A stretch of DNA of 64,000 nucleotides from Streptomyces violaceoruber. Lineage in GTDB: Bacteria > Actinomycetota > Actinomycetes > Streptomycetales > Streptomycetaceae. The notes beneath the pieces are model-generated. The model saw only the letters and a list, made by a program, of their open reading frames with translations. It was not told the origin of the DNA and searched no databases. The position numbers and the translations under genes are program-made. The stretch spans positions 6,014,001-6,078,000 of the forward strand of contig NZ_CP137734.1 in NCBI RefSeq assembly GCF_033406955.1. Reading direction: 5' to 3'. This document shows positions 8,251-16,947 of the stretch, in pieces. How positions within the stretch are numbered: the first letter of the stretch is position 1; each line of letters opens with the position of its first letter.

Positions 8251-8300
8251 CGGCAGCCGTTCCGCCCACCGGTGCGACCGGTGTGGCGGAACGGCTGCCG
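8251..8300. terminator. Terminator hairpin after NTF2-like gene
   Basis: Perfect stem CGGCAGCCGTTCCGCC (8251-8266) / GGCGGAACGGCTGCCG (8285-8300) around an 18-base loop that itself can fold (ACCGGTGCGACCGGT). Lies between convergent genes. Confidence 0.85.
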
Positions 8301-8428
8301 CCTCCCCCCTCGGTATGGCATGTGGGGCGTTGTGGATGTCCAACGCCTCATATGTGAAAGTCTGGTGAAGGAGATTTGAGCATACGTCCGCCACCGGCCG
8401 CAATACGGCGGACCTTGAAATTCCGATT

Positions 8429-8453
8429 GTATGAATCGATGTATGAATCGATG
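8429..8453. repeat. Tandem 12-bp repeat GTATGAATCGAT
   Basis: Two adjacent copies of a 12-mer GTATGAATCGAT-like unit followed by a GTGTGTGT tract, in a locally AT-rich pocket downstream of the SDR gene. No gene is visible in 8301-8485. Confidence 0.6.
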
Positions 8454-8485
8454 TGTGTGTCCGCGTGTGTGTTCGCGGCCCGCGC

Positions 8486-9277
8486 TCAGCCGCGCCCCAC
8501 GTACGGCATCGCCGTCGCCATGACCGTCGCGAACTGCACGTTGGCCTCCAGGGGCAGCTCAGCCATGTGCCGCACCGTGCGCGCCACGTCGGCGACGTCC
8601 ATCACGGGCTCGGGTGCCGTCTCCCCGTTGGCCTGGAGCGCGCCGGTCTGCATCCCGGCCGTCATCTCGGTCGCCGCGTTGCCGATGTCGATCTGGCCGA
8701 CCGCGATGCCGTAGGGGCGGCCGTCCAGCGACAGTGACTTGGTCAGACCCGTCAGCGCGTGCTTGGTCGCGGTGTACGCCACCGAGTGCGGACGCGGCGT
8801 GTGCGCCGAGATCGAGCCGTTGTTGATGATCCGGCCGCCTCGCGGGTCCTGCTCCTTCATCTGCCGGTACGCCGCCTGCGCGCACAGGAACGCCCCGTTG
8901 AGGTTGGTGTCCACCACGTGCCGCCAGGCCTCGTAAGGAAGGTCCTCGACCGGCAAGCCGCCGGGACCGAACGTCCCCGCGTTGTTGAACAGCAGGTCCA
9001 GTCGCCCGAACCGGTCGCGCACCGCGCCGAACAGAGCCGCCACGTCCTCCGGGCGCGACACGTCGGCGCGGACGGTGAGCGCCGTGCCGCCGCCCGCCGG
9101 TGCCGCCGCGGCCGTCTCGGCCAGGGGCTCGGGGCGACGGCCGGCCAGGGCGACCGACCAGCCGGCGGTGAGCAGTTCGACGGCGACCGCCCGGCCGATG
9201 CCGGATCCGGCACCCGTGACGACGGCGACCTTCCGCGCGCCGGCGCTTTCCTCGTCGGTGGTTCTCACGGTGTTCAT
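8486..9277 (-). CDS. Short-chain dehydrogenase/reductase
   Basis: 263 residues with a full classical SDR layout: Rossmann TGAGSGIGRA motif (about 22-30), NNAG (about 102-105), Ser about 154 and catalytic YTATK (Y-x-x-x-K about 167-171). NAD(P) oxidoreductase of unknown substrate. The ATG at 9277 was chosen; it lies divergent to phoD with about 130 bp between them. Family certain, substrate not. Confidence 0.9.
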   Translation of the reverse strand: MNTVRTTDEESAGARKVAVVTGAGSGIGRAVAVELLTAGWSVALAGRRPEPLAETAAAAPAGGGTALTVRADVSRPEDVAALFGAVRDRFGRLDLLFNNAGTFGPGGLPVEDLPYEAWRHVVDTNLNGAFLCAQAAYRQMKEQDPRGGRIINNGSISAHTPRPHSVAYTATKHALTGLTKSLSLDGRPYGIAVGQIDIGNAATEMTAGMQTGALQANGETAPEPVMDVADVARTVRHMAELPLEANVQFATVMATAMPYVGRG

Positions 9278-9409
9278 GACTCGGCAGCGTACGGGTCGCG
9301 GAACATCCGGAACTCATCCGTCCGACACGCGATCGCCATGTCCGTGCCAAACCGGGGTCGTTCCCGGCGCTTCGAATGCCCCTTGCAACCACCGCAAGGG
9401 GAGGAACGG
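9278..9409. promoter_or_regulatory. Divergent SDR/phoD promoter region
   Basis: 132 bp. It contains a direct repeat GGAACATCCG (9300-9309) and GGAACTCATCCG (9309-9320). Direct repeat units are what the PhoP response regulator binds upstream of Streptomyces phosphatase genes, but these copies match the GTTCACC-type consensus only loosely. The GGGGAGG RBS of phoD is at 9398-9404. Confidence 0.35.
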
Positions 9410-11086
9410 ATGACACCCGCGAACCACCAGGCCCCGACCTCGGCGCCGAGCCCGGCCCCGTCGCAGTCCTCGCACGCGCCCGAACTCCGCGCCGCCGCCC
9501 GCAGCCTGGGCCGCCGCCGCTTCCTGACCGTCACCGGCGCCGCCGCCGCGCTCGCCTTCGCCGTCAACCTGCCGGCCGCCGGCACCGCGAGCGCCGCCGA
9601 GCTGGACGCCGCGCAGCTGACCGCCGACCCCTTCACCCTCGGCGTCGCCTCGGGCGACCCGCAGCCCGGCTCGGTGCTGCTGTGGACGCGTCTCGCCCCG
9701 GTGCCGTACCAGGCCGACAGCGGGCTGCCCGCCAAACGCGTCGAGGTGAGCTGGGAGCTGGCCCTGGACGAACGGTTCCGCCGTGTCGTCAGAAGAGGCC
9801 GGACCACCGCCCACCCCGAGTTCCACCACACCGTGCACGTCGAGGTCGACCACCTCGCGCCCGGCCACGTCTACCACTACCGCTTCCGCGCCGGCCGGTA
9901 CGTCAGCCCGGTGGGCCGCACCCGCACCGCGCCCGCGCAGCACAGCCGGGTGTCCGGCCTCGCCTTCGGTCTCGTCTCCTGCCAGAAGTACGACCAGGGG
10001 TACTACACCGCCTACAAGCACCTGGCCCAGGAGGACGTGGACGTCGTCTTCCACCTCGGCGACTACCTGTACGAGTACGCCGTGAACGCCACCGGCGGCT
10101 CCCGCGCCTACCCCGCGGGCACCCTGCCCGCGCACTTCAACCACGAGACGGTGACGCTGGAGGACTACCGCCTGCGGTACGCCCTCTACAAGTCCGACCC
10201 CGACCTGCGCGCCGCGCACGCCGCGCACCCCTTCGTCGTCACCTGGGACGACCACGAGACCGAGAACAACTACGCCGACGAGACACCGGAGAACAGCGTC
10301 CCGCCCGAGGAGTTCCTCATCCGCCGGGCCGCCGCCTACCGGGCCTACTGGGAGAACATGCCACTGCGCCGCCCGCAACTGCCCGACGGCCCGGACCTGA
10401 AGCTCTACCGCCGGCTGCACTGGGGACGGCTCGCCCAGTTCGACGTCCTCGACACCCGGCAGTACCGCTCCAACCAGGCCTACGGCGACGGCTGGCAGTT
10501 CCCCGGGCCCGAGTCCGAGGACCCGGGCCGCACGCTCACCGGCGACGCCCAGGAGCGCTGGCTGATCAACGGCTGGCACCGGTCGAACGCCCTGTGGAAC
10601 GTGGTGCCCCAGCAGGTCACCTTCTCCCAGCGGTACAACTCGACGAGCACGCCGTCCAAGGTCTCCATGGACTCCTGGGACGGCTACCCGGCCTCCCGCG
10701 AGCGGGTGCTGGCCGGCGCGCAGGCCGCCGGGATCGAGAACCTCATGGTCCTCACCGGCGACGTGCACGTCTCCTACGGCTTCGACATCAAGCGCGACTT
10801 CGACGACCCGGACTCCCGGACCCTGGGTACGGAGATCGTCACCACGTCCGTCACCAGCGGCGGCGACGGCACGGAGAAGCCGTCCAACTGGGACACCCTG
10901 ATGGCCGCCAACCCGCACCTGAGGTTCTTCAACGGGCGGCGCGGCTACGCCACGGTGTCCCTGGGCCGCGAGTCGGCGCGCGCCGACTTCAAGACGGTGT
11001 CCCACGTCGGCACCGAGGGCGCGCCGCTCACGACCGCCGGGTCCTTCGTGACGGAGGCGGGGGAGCCGGGGCTCAAGCCGGTGTGA
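9410..11086 (+). CDS. phoD: Secreted PhoD-type alkaline phosphatase/phosphodiesterase (Tat)
   Basis: 558 residues. A twin-arginine signal LGRRRFLTVTG with a hydrophobic stretch and SAAE cleavage region (residues 33-65) marks export of a folded metalloenzyme. The PhoD_N domain follows (FTLGVASGDPQPGSVLLWTRL, about 75-95), then the metallophosphatase core: FGLVSCQKY, FHLGDYLYEY, TWDDHETENNY and LTGDVHVSYG, the Fe/Ca ligands of PhoD. It releases phosphate from organic esters outside the cell and is normally under PhoR-PhoP control. The ATG at 9410 has a GGGGAGG RBS; the frame stays open far upstream but there it runs antisense to the SDR gene. Its end overlaps the convergent oxidoreductase gene by 14 bp. 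Confidence 0.94.
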   Translation: MTPANHQAPTSAPSPAPSQSSHAPELRAAARSLGRRRFLTVTGAAAALAFAVNLPAAGTASAAELDAAQLTADPFTLGVASGDPQPGSVLLWTRLAPVPYQADSGLPAKRVEVSWELALDERFRRVVRRGRTTAHPEFHHTVHVEVDHLAPGHVYHYRFRAGRYVSPVGRTRTAPAQHSRVSGLAFGLVSCQKYDQGYYTAYKHLAQEDVDVVFHLGDYLYEYAVNATGGSRAYPAGTLPAHFNHETVTLEDYRLRYALYKSDPDLRAAHAAHPFVVTWDDHETENNYADETPENSVPPEEFLIRRAAAYRAYWENMPLRRPQLPDGPDLKLYRRLHWGRLAQFDVLDTRQYRSNQAYGDGWQFPGPESEDPGRTLTGDAQERWLINGWHRSNALWNVVPQQVTFSQRYNSTSTPSKVSMDSWDGYPASRERVLAGAQAAGIENLMVLTGDVHVSYGFDIKRDFDDPDSRTLGTEIVTTSVTSGGDGTEKPSNWDTLMAANPHLRFFNGRRGYATVSLGRESARADFKTVSHVGTEGAPLTTAGSFVTEAGEPGLKPV

Positions 11087-12128
11087 CGACCGGGTCCGCC
11101 GCTTCTCCCTGTGCCGTCGATCCCGCTTCTCCCGGGTAGCGGACGCCGACGCGGTCCCGGATCGCGTCGAGCGTCCGCATCACGGCCAGCGTGCCGTCCA
11201 GGGGGACCAGCGGCGACTCGGTCTCCCCGGCGCGCAGGGCCCGCATCACCTCCTCGGCCTCGTGCCGGAGGCTCTCGCGGGGCCCGTCGGCCGGGTCGGC
11301 CCGGAACTCCTGCGGGTCCCGGCCGGTGCGGTGCAGCACGAAGTGGTCCGGGAAGAAGAAGCCGTTCGGTACGTCGATGCGGCCCTCGGAGCCGGTGATC
11401 GAGGCGGAGTTGGGCGTGCCGCCGGTGATGGAGCAGTGGATCGAGGCGAGCGCGTCGTTCTCGTACGAGAGCAGCGCGCCCGTCTGCAGATCGACGCCCT
11501 CCTCCGAGAGCACCGCCCGCGCCGCGACGTCCGTCGGCTCACCGAGCAGGAGCTGCGCGAACGACACCGGGTACACCCCCAGGTCGAGCAGCGCGCCGCC
11601 GCCCTGCGCGGGGTCGCGGAGCCGGTGCGCGGCCGGGAAGGGGCCCGCGAGGCCGAAGTCCGCCTGGAGGCTGCGGACCTCGCCGATCGCGCCGTCGGCG
11701 ACCAGCTCCTTCAGGCGCCGCACCAGCGGATTGCAGTACATCCACATGGCTTCCATGAGGAAGACGCCGTTCTCGCGGGCGAGCGCGACCAGTTCCGCCG
11801 CCTCGCGCGCGTTCAGTGTGAACGGCTTCTCGCACAGCACGTTCCGGCCCGCCTCCAGGCACAGGCCGGCCGCGGTCCGGTGCGCCGAGTGCGGCGTCGC
11901 GACGTACACCACGTCGACGTCCTCGTCCCGCGCCAGCGTCTCCCAGCCGCCGTACGCCCGCGGTATCCCGAACCGCTCCGCGAACGTCTTCGCCGACGCC
12001 TCGGTCCGCGACGCGACCGCCACGACCTCCGCGTCCGGCAGATCGACCAGATCCGCCGTGAATCGCGCCGCCATCCCGCCGGTCGCGAGAATCCCCCAGC
12101 GCACCTTCTGCCCGGTCACCGCTGACAC
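11073..12128 (-). CDS. Gfo/Idh/MocA family oxidoreductase
   Basis: 351 residues. N-terminal Rossmann fold VRWGILATGGMAARFTADL and the family's CEKPFTLNAREAAELV segment (Lys of EKP is catalytic) with an alpha/beta C-terminal domain. These enzymes oxidise or reduce sugars, inositols or cyclitols with NAD(P). GTG at 12128 is chosen as it begins directly before the conserved fold with GCAGG-type RBS; an ATG at 12200 would add 24 untypical residues that belong to the divergent promoter region. Substrate unknown. Confidence 0.87.
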   Translation of the reverse strand: MSAVTGQKVRWGILATGGMAARFTADLVDLPDAEVVAVASRTEASAKTFAERFGIPRAYGGWETLARDEDVDVVYVATPHSAHRTAAGLCLEAGRNVLCEKPFTLNAREAAELVALARENGVFLMEAMWMYCNPLVRRLKELVADGAIGEVRSLQADFGLAGPFPAAHRLRDPAQGGGALLDLGVYPVSFAQLLLGEPTDVAARAVLSEEGVDLQTGALLSYENDALASIHCSITGGTPNSASITGSEGRIDVPNGFFFPDHFVLHRTGRDPQEFRADPADGPRESLRHEAEEVMRALRAGETESPLVPLDGTLAVMRTLDAIRDRVGVRYPGEAGSTAQGEAADPVVTPA

Positions 12129-12237
12129 CCTGCCCCACCCTCGCTCAGGTTCGTTCGTCGTTCGGGTTTGTTCGTTCAAGTCCGTACGAGCTGAGAGCAT
12201 AGGTGGCGGATCTACAGAAGAGGGAGGGGCACATCAC

Positions 12238-13524
12238 ATGCCCGAGCGCGGGCCGTCCACGCAAACGCCGCAAACGTCTCAGTCGTCGCACATAGCGCGA
12301 ACGCCGCCCGCCGGGCGGCGCATCAGTCTTCTCGTCACGCTCATACTCGGCAGCCTCACCGCCACGCCGCCGCTGGCGATGGACATGTACCTCCCCGCCC
12401 TCCCGGAGGTCACCCGGTCCCTGGGCGCACCGGCCGCGACCGTCCAGCTCACGCTCACCGCCTGCCTGGCCGGCATGGCCCTCGGGCAGATCGTCGTCGG
12501 CCCGATGAGCGACAAGTGGGGGCGCCGGCGTCCGCTGCTGGCCGGGCTCGCCGTCTACGTCGTCGCCACCGCGCTGTGCGCCGTCGCGCCGAACGTGGAA
12601 CTCCTCGTCGCCTTCCGGCTGGTCCAGGGACTCGCGGGCGCCGCCGGGATCGTCATCGCCCGGGCCGTCGTGCGCGACCTGTACGACGGCGTGGCCATGG
12701 CCCGCTTCTTCTCCACCCTCATGCTGATCTCCGGCGTCGCGCCGGTCGTCGCACCGCTCATCGGCGGGCAGATCCTGCGCGTGACGGACTGGCGGGGCGT
12801 GTTCGTCGTCCTCGTGGTGGTCGGGGTGGTGCTGGGCGTCGTCGTGTGGGCCCGGCTGCCGGAGACGCTGCCCGTCGAGGAGCGGCACGCGGGCGGCGTC
12901 GGCGACACCCTGCGCGCGATGCGCGGCCTGCTCGCCGACCGGGCCTTCACCGGGTACATGCTCGCGGGCGGCTTCGCCTTCGCCTCGCTCTTCGCCTACG
13001 TCGCGGCGTCGCCGTTCGTCGTGCAGGAGATCTACGGAGCCTCCGCGCAGACGTTCAGCCTGCTGTTCGGCCTCAACTCGATCGGCCTCGTGGTGGTCGG
13101 GCAGATCAACGGCAAGGTCCTCGTCGGACGGGTCAGGCTGGACCGGGTGCTCGGCCTCGGCCTCGTCGTCGTGATCGCCGCGGCGACGGTGCTGCTGCTG
13201 ATGTCCCTGGGCGTCTTCGGCGAGGTCGGGCTCGGACCGGTCGCCGCCGCGCTGTTCGTGCTGATGTCGGCGATGGGGCTCAGCCTGCCCAACACCCAGG
13301 CGCTGGCGCTGATGCGGGTGAAGAAGTCCGCCGGTTCCGCCTCCGCGCTGCTCGGCACGTCCTCCTTCCTCATCGGTGCGGTCGCCTCGCCGCTGGTCGG
13401 GATCGCGGGGGAGGACACCGCCGTACCGATGGCCGTGGTCCAGCTGACGGCCGCGGTGGTGGCGCTCGGCTTCCTCGTGACCATGTGCCGCGGGCAGAGA
13501 GCAGGCAAGGGAGCGGACAACTGA
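12238..13524 (+). CDS. Bcr/CflA family MFS drug-resistance transporter
   Basis: 428 residues with 12 hydrophobic segments. The Bcr/CflA signature is clear: LAMDMYLPALPEV in TM1, GMALGQIVVGPMSDKWGRRRPLLAG (motif A), FRLVQGLAGAAGIVIARAVVRDLYDG (motif C region). Expected to export drugs such as chloramphenicol- or bicyclomycin-like compounds by proton antiport. ATG at 12238 has an AGGGAGGGG RBS; the frame is open upstream but antisense to the oxidoreductase. It overlaps the next gene by a CTGA junction, so the two form an operon. Confidence 0.9.
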   Translation: MPERGPSTQTPQTSQSSHIARTPPAGRRISLLVTLILGSLTATPPLAMDMYLPALPEVTRSLGAPAATVQLTLTACLAGMALGQIVVGPMSDKWGRRRPLLAGLAVYVVATALCAVAPNVELLVAFRLVQGLAGAAGIVIARAVVRDLYDGVAMARFFSTLMLISGVAPVVAPLIGGQILRVTDWRGVFVVLVVVGVVLGVVVWARLPETLPVEERHAGGVGDTLRAMRGLLADRAFTGYMLAGGFAFASLFAYVAASPFVVQEIYGASAQTFSLLFGLNSIGLVVVGQINGKVLVGRVRLDRVLGLGLVVVIAAATVLLLMSLGVFGEVGLGPVAAALFVLMSAMGLSLPNTQALALMRVKKSAGSASALLGTSSFLIGAVASPLVGIAGEDTAVPMAVVQLTAAVVALGFLVTMCRGQRAGKGADN

Positions 13525-14657
13525 GCGCTCCGAGACTGCGCAGCGACACCCCGGAGCGGGCCGGACTCGACCCCGGGCAGCTCCGTCGTGCCGTCGCCCA
13601 GGTGCACGACCTCACCACCGGTGAACGCCCCTGGGCGGCGGGCGCCGTCGTGGCCGTCGGACGCGGGCCCGTGCTCGCCGCCGAGGCCGCGGCGGGCTGG
13701 GCCGTGCGCTACTCCTCCTACGACCCGCACACCGACGCGGGCGTGGAGCTGCCGGAGGGCTCGCGGGTGCCGATGAGCGTGGACACGCCCTTCGACCTCG
13801 CCTCGCTGACGAAGCTGTTCACCGCGGTGGCGGCCGTGCAGCAGATCGAGCGGGGCACGCTCGGCATCGACGCGGAGGTCGGCGCCTACCTGCCGGACTT
13901 CCGGGCCGCGGCCGAGCACCGCGTCACCGTACGGCAGTTGCTCACCCACACCTCCGGGCTGCGGCCCGAACTCCCGCTGTACGACAGCGGCGCCTTCGCC
14001 GACAAGGAGGCGCGGCTGCGGCGGCTGCGGGCGGAGCCGCCGGTGGGGGTGCCGGGCACGTACTGCTACTCGGACCTGAACATGCTGCTCCTGCAACAGG
14101 TGCTGGAGCGCATCACCGGGCGGGGGCTCGACGTCCTCGTCCGGGACGGGATCACCCGGCCGCTGGGCATGACGGCGACGGGCTTCGGGCCGTGTCCGGG
14201 CGCCGCGGCCACGGAGGACCAGCGGCGGCCGTGGGCCAAGGCGGACCGGGGGATGCTGCGCGGGGTCGTCCACGACGAGAACGCGTGGGCGCTGGGCGGG
14301 GTGGCCGGTCATGCGGGGCTGTTCTCCACGGGGCGGGATCTGGCGGTCTTCTGCCGGACGCTGCTGGCGGGCGGCTCCCACGGACCCGCGCGCATCCTCG
14401 GGCCGGACTTCGTGGAACTGCTCCTGGCCGAACCGGGGCTCGGGTTCGCCCTGGACCAGCCGTGGTTCATGGGCGAGCTGGCGGGGCGCGGGGCGGCGGG
14501 GCACACCGGGTTCACCGGCACGATGCTGGTCCTCGACCGGGTGACGGACACCTTCGCGATCCTCCTCGCCAACACGGTCCATCCGCGCCGCCGCGCCCCG
14601 GACAACCGGGCCCGCGCGGCGCTGTGCACGCGGGTGGCGCGGGCGGTGCGGGCCTGA
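13521..14657 (+). CDS. Serine hydrolase, class C beta-lactamase/esterase family
   Basis: About 378 residues. Catalytic SLTK (S-x-x-K) in FDLASLTKLFTAV, the second-motif Tyr in YCYSDLN, and HTG near the C-terminus in place of the KTG triad. Sequence is closest to the beta-lactamase-related EstB/DD-peptidase-like serine hydrolases. No signal peptide is visible, so it is probably cytoplasmic and more likely an esterase. The ORF has no ATG/GTG near its homologous N-terminus: the best start is CTG at 13521, overlapping the TGA of the transporter, with AAGGGAG 8 bases upstream. If wrong, the first GTG would remove about 27 residues. Confidence 0.83.
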   Translation: MSAPRLRSDTPERAGLDPGQLRRAVAQVHDLTTGERPWAAGAVVAVGRGPVLAAEAAAGWAVRYSSYDPHTDAGVELPEGSRVPMSVDTPFDLASLTKLFTAVAAVQQIERGTLGIDAEVGAYLPDFRAAAEHRVTVRQLLTHTSGLRPELPLYDSGAFADKEARLRRLRAEPPVGVPGTYCYSDLNMLLLQQVLERITGRGLDVLVRDGITRPLGMTATGFGPCPGAAATEDQRRPWAKADRGMLRGVVHDENAWALGGVAGHAGLFSTGRDLAVFCRTLLAGGSHGPARILGPDFVELLLAEPGLGFALDQPWFMGELAGRGAAGHTGFTGTMLVLDRVTDTFAILLANTVHPRRRAPDNRARAALCTRVARAVRA

Positions 14658-15198
14658 TCGTCCGCGGGGGCGGGTGCCTGCGGCGGCCTGTGCGGGGTGG
14701 TGGGGGTGCGGGTAGCGCGGTTTGTCCGGTGGGTGGGTCGGGGGCGCGCCGGGGGGTGTCCGTCCTCGGAACGGCGCGGAATCGGTTGGCTACGGAGGCT
14801 CGGGGCGTTGACGCGCCAACCGCTGCGGGCGGACACTCCCCGACACGCCCCCTCCTCGCCGTACGCGGCTCTCCCCGCCCACGCTCCGCGTCTCCCTCCT
14901 CGCCGTACGCGGCTGCGGCCCGCTCTCGCTCCGCGTCCCGCTTCTCGCCGTACGCGGCTGACCGCCCGTCCCCGCCCCGGCTGCGGGCCGCCGCCGCCAC
15001 GCCGCCGCAGCTGCGGGCAGTCGTGCCGCTGGGGCGGCACGGGTGGGCGCAGCGGCACCCCGCAACGCCGGGCCGCGTCACCCTCGCGCCCGCACCCACC
15101 CCGGGGGGGCCGGGTGACGCCGGGCCGCACGACCCGCCCCGCACCCACCTCGGGCACCAGGCAACCCCGGGCCCCCGCCCCACCCACGGAGTGCCTCG
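14658..15198. other. Gene-free region with imperfect tandem repeats
   Basis: About 540 bp without a credible gene; open frames on both strands lack codon-position pattern and known motifs. It includes the tandem repeats listed separately (14855-14959) and an extremely C-rich stretch up to the -10 box of the next gene. No terminator with a perfect stem was identified. Confidence 0.55.
14855..14989. repeat. Three imperfect tandem repeats of 44-45 bp
   Basis: The 16-mer CTCGCCGTACGCGGCT occurs exactly at 14855-14870, 14899-14914 and 14944-14959, each followed by a C-rich tail containing GCTCCGCGTC in the first two units. Period 44 then 45 bp; the third unit decays after 14960. Confidence 0.85.
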
Positions 15199-15204
15199 TA
15201 CAAT
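15199..15204 (+). promoter_or_regulatory. -10 box TACAAT, leaderless start of Rsm22-like gene
   Basis: TACAAT ends six bases before the GTG at 15211 and no Shine-Dalgarno sequence is present, the classical layout of Streptomyces leaderless mRNAs. Confidence 0.65.
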
Positions 15205-15210
15205 CTCCGG

Positions 15211-16191
15211 GTGAACGACCCCGCCGACACCCTGCGCGCCACCCTCGCCGACCTCGTCGACGGCTTGCCGCCCCGACAGGCCGCCCGGGCCGTGGAGCGG
15301 CTGATCGCCAACTACCGCGGGGACACCCCCACCGACGCCCCCATCCTGCGCGACCGCGCCGACGTCGTCGCCTACGCCGCCTACCGCATGCCCGCCACCT
15401 TCGCCGCCGTGCGCTCGGCGCTGACCGCGTTCGCCGAGGCCGTGCCGGACTGGGTGCCCGGCAGCCACCTGGACGTGGGCGGCGGGACCGGCGCCGCGAC
15501 CTGGGCCGTCAGCGACACCTGGGGCGGGACGCGTTCGGTGACCGTGCTCGACTGGGCCGAACCCGCGCTCGTCCTCGGCCAGGAGATCGCCGCCTCGCTG
15601 CCCGCCCTGCGCGAGGCCCGCTGGCGGCGTTCGCGGATCGGAGCGGCGCTCGACATCGAGAGCGTTGATCTCGTCACGGTGTCCTACGTACTCAACGAGC
15701 TGACCGGTTCCGACCGCGCCGCCCTCGTCGACGCCGCCGCCGGCGCCGCGCGCGCCGTCGTGATCGTCGAGGCCGGCACCCCCGCCGGGTACGCCCGCGT
15801 CATCGAGGCCCGCGACCGGCTGATCGCCGCCGGGTTCCGGGTCGCCGCGCCCTGCCCGCACAGTGCCGCCTGCCCCATCGAGGCCGGCACGGACTGGTGC
15901 CACTTCGCAGCGCGTGTCAGCCGGTCCAGTCTGCACCGGCAGGTCAAGAGCGGGTCCCTCGCGTACGAGGACGAGAAGTTCAGCTACGTCGCCGCCACCC
16001 GGCTCCCCGTCGAACCCGCCGCCTCCCGGGTGGTCCGGCGTCCGCAGATCCGCAAGGGCCAGGTGCTGCTGGACCTGTGTGCATCCGACGAGCGGTTGCG
16101 GCGGAGTACGGTCACCAAGCGGCACGGCGACCTGTACAAGGCGGCCCGCGACGCTGCCTGGGGCGACCCCTGGCCGCCCGGGGAGGACTGA
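15211..16191 (+). CDS. Rsm22-family small-ribosomal-subunit SAM methyltransferase-like protein
   Basis: 326 residues. SAM-binding motif I HLDVGGGTGAATWAV (about 88-102), DLVTVSYVLNEL (motif for Rsm22/METTL17) and then the family's cysteine region: CPHSAACPIEAGTDWCHFAARVSRSSLHRQ followed by YEDEKFSYVA. The cysteines match those that bind a 4Fe-4S cluster in yeast Rsm22 and human METTL17, where the protein helps assemble the small ribosomal subunit. A single C at CASDE near the end may be the fourth ligand. The gene is probably leaderless. It precedes an orphan response-regulator gene by 7 bp. Confidence 0.85.
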   Translation: MNDPADTLRATLADLVDGLPPRQAARAVERLIANYRGDTPTDAPILRDRADVVAYAAYRMPATFAAVRSALTAFAEAVPDWVPGSHLDVGGGTGAATWAVSDTWGGTRSVTVLDWAEPALVLGQEIAASLPALREARWRRSRIGAALDIESVDLVTVSYVLNELTGSDRAALVDAAAGAARAVVIVEAGTPAGYARVIEARDRLIAAGFRVAAPCPHSAACPIEAGTDWCHFAARVSRSSLHRQVKSGSLAYEDEKFSYVAATRLPVEPAASRVVRRPQIRKGQVLLDLCASDERLRRSTVTKRHGDLYKAARDAAWGDPWPPGED

Positions 16192-16198
16192 GGAAGAA

Positions 16199-16885
16199 GT
16201 GGAACGTGACGTGCGGCCCGCCCTGCGGATCGTGATCGCCGAGGACGATCCGCTGCTGCGCGAGGGGCTCGCCCTGCTGCTGCGGGCCGAGGGCCTGGAC
16301 GTGGTCGCCACCGCGGACACCGCGGAGTCGGTGCTCGCGGCCATCGACGAGCACGCGCCCGACGTGGCCATCCTCGATGTGCGGATGCCGCCCACCCACA
16401 CCGACGAAGGGGTCCGCGCGGCCGTCGAGGCGCGGCGGCGGCACCCCGGACTCGCCGTCCTGGTGCTGTCCGCCTACGTGGAGCAGTCCTTCGCCACCGA
16501 CCTGCTGACCGGTGGGGTGGGCGGTCTGGGGTACCTGCTCAAGGAGCGCGTCGGCCGGGTGGAGGAGTTCATGGACGCGCTCGGGCGGGTCGCGGGCGGT
16601 GGCACCGCCATCGATCCCGAGGTCGTCGCCCAGTTGTTCACCCGGACGCGGCAGGACACCCGGATGGAGCGGCTCAGCCCGCGGGAGCGGGAAGTGCTCG
16701 CCCTGATGGCCGAGGGCCTGGGCAACAGCGCCATCGCCGGGCGGCTCGTGGTCACCGACGGCGCCGTCCACAAGCACATCCGCAGCATCTTCGCCAAGCT
16801 CGACCTGTCCCCGGCCGACCAGGTCGACCGGCGGGTGGCGGCCGTCCTGCACTACCTGGAGAACGCGCGGGCGCCACGCCACTGA
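16199..16885 (+). CDS. LuxR/NarL-type response regulator, orphan
   Basis: 228 residues. REC domain (8-125) with acidic pair EDD and phospho-acceptor Asp60 in VAILDVRMP, Lys in LLKERV; HTH_LuxR domain (about 160-220) with LSPREREVLALMAEGLGNSAIA and VVTDGAVHKHIRSIFAKL. No histidine kinase gene lies on either side, so it is an orphan regulator; it follows the Rsm22-like gene by 7 bp and probably shares its transcript. GTG at 16199 is preferred with GAGGAAG upstream; a GTG at 16211 is the alternative. Confidence 0.9.
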   Translation: MERDVRPALRIVIAEDDPLLREGLALLLRAEGLDVVATADTAESVLAAIDEHAPDVAILDVRMPPTHTDEGVRAAVEARRRHPGLAVLVLSAYVEQSFATDLLTGGVGGLGYLLKERVGRVEEFMDALGRVAGGGTAIDPEVVAQLFTRTRQDTRMERLSPREREVLALMAEGLGNSAIAGRLVVTDGAVHKHIRSIFAKLDLSPADQVDRRVAAVLHYLENARAPRH

Positions 16886-16947
16886 GCGAAGCGCCGCCCA
16901 CGGCCGGCGCGAGACGTTCCGTCTTGTCGGGCTGGTAGCTTCGGGGC

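Noticed and set aside
9300..9320. PhoP binding site upstream of phoD
   Set aside because: Direct repeat GGAAC-type present but match to the GTTCACC-type PHO box is too weak to claim; kept only as a note.
8759..9409. Upstream extension of the phoD frame
   Set aside because: Open by GC bias only; antisense to the SDR gene and upstream of the Tat signal and RBS.
11191..12237. Upstream extension of the Bcr-type MFS frame
   Set aside because: Antisense to the Gfo/Idh gene; the ATG at 12238 has a strong RBS.
14697..15668. 323-codon plus-strand frame through the repeat region
   Set aside because: Composition of C-rich repeats read as Arg/Pro/Ser; no conserved motif, out of frame with the Rsm22 gene.
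14512..16401. Long minus-strand frame across the tandem repeats and Rsm22 gene
   Set aside because: No known domain, low-complexity translation; shadow of the plus-strand genes.
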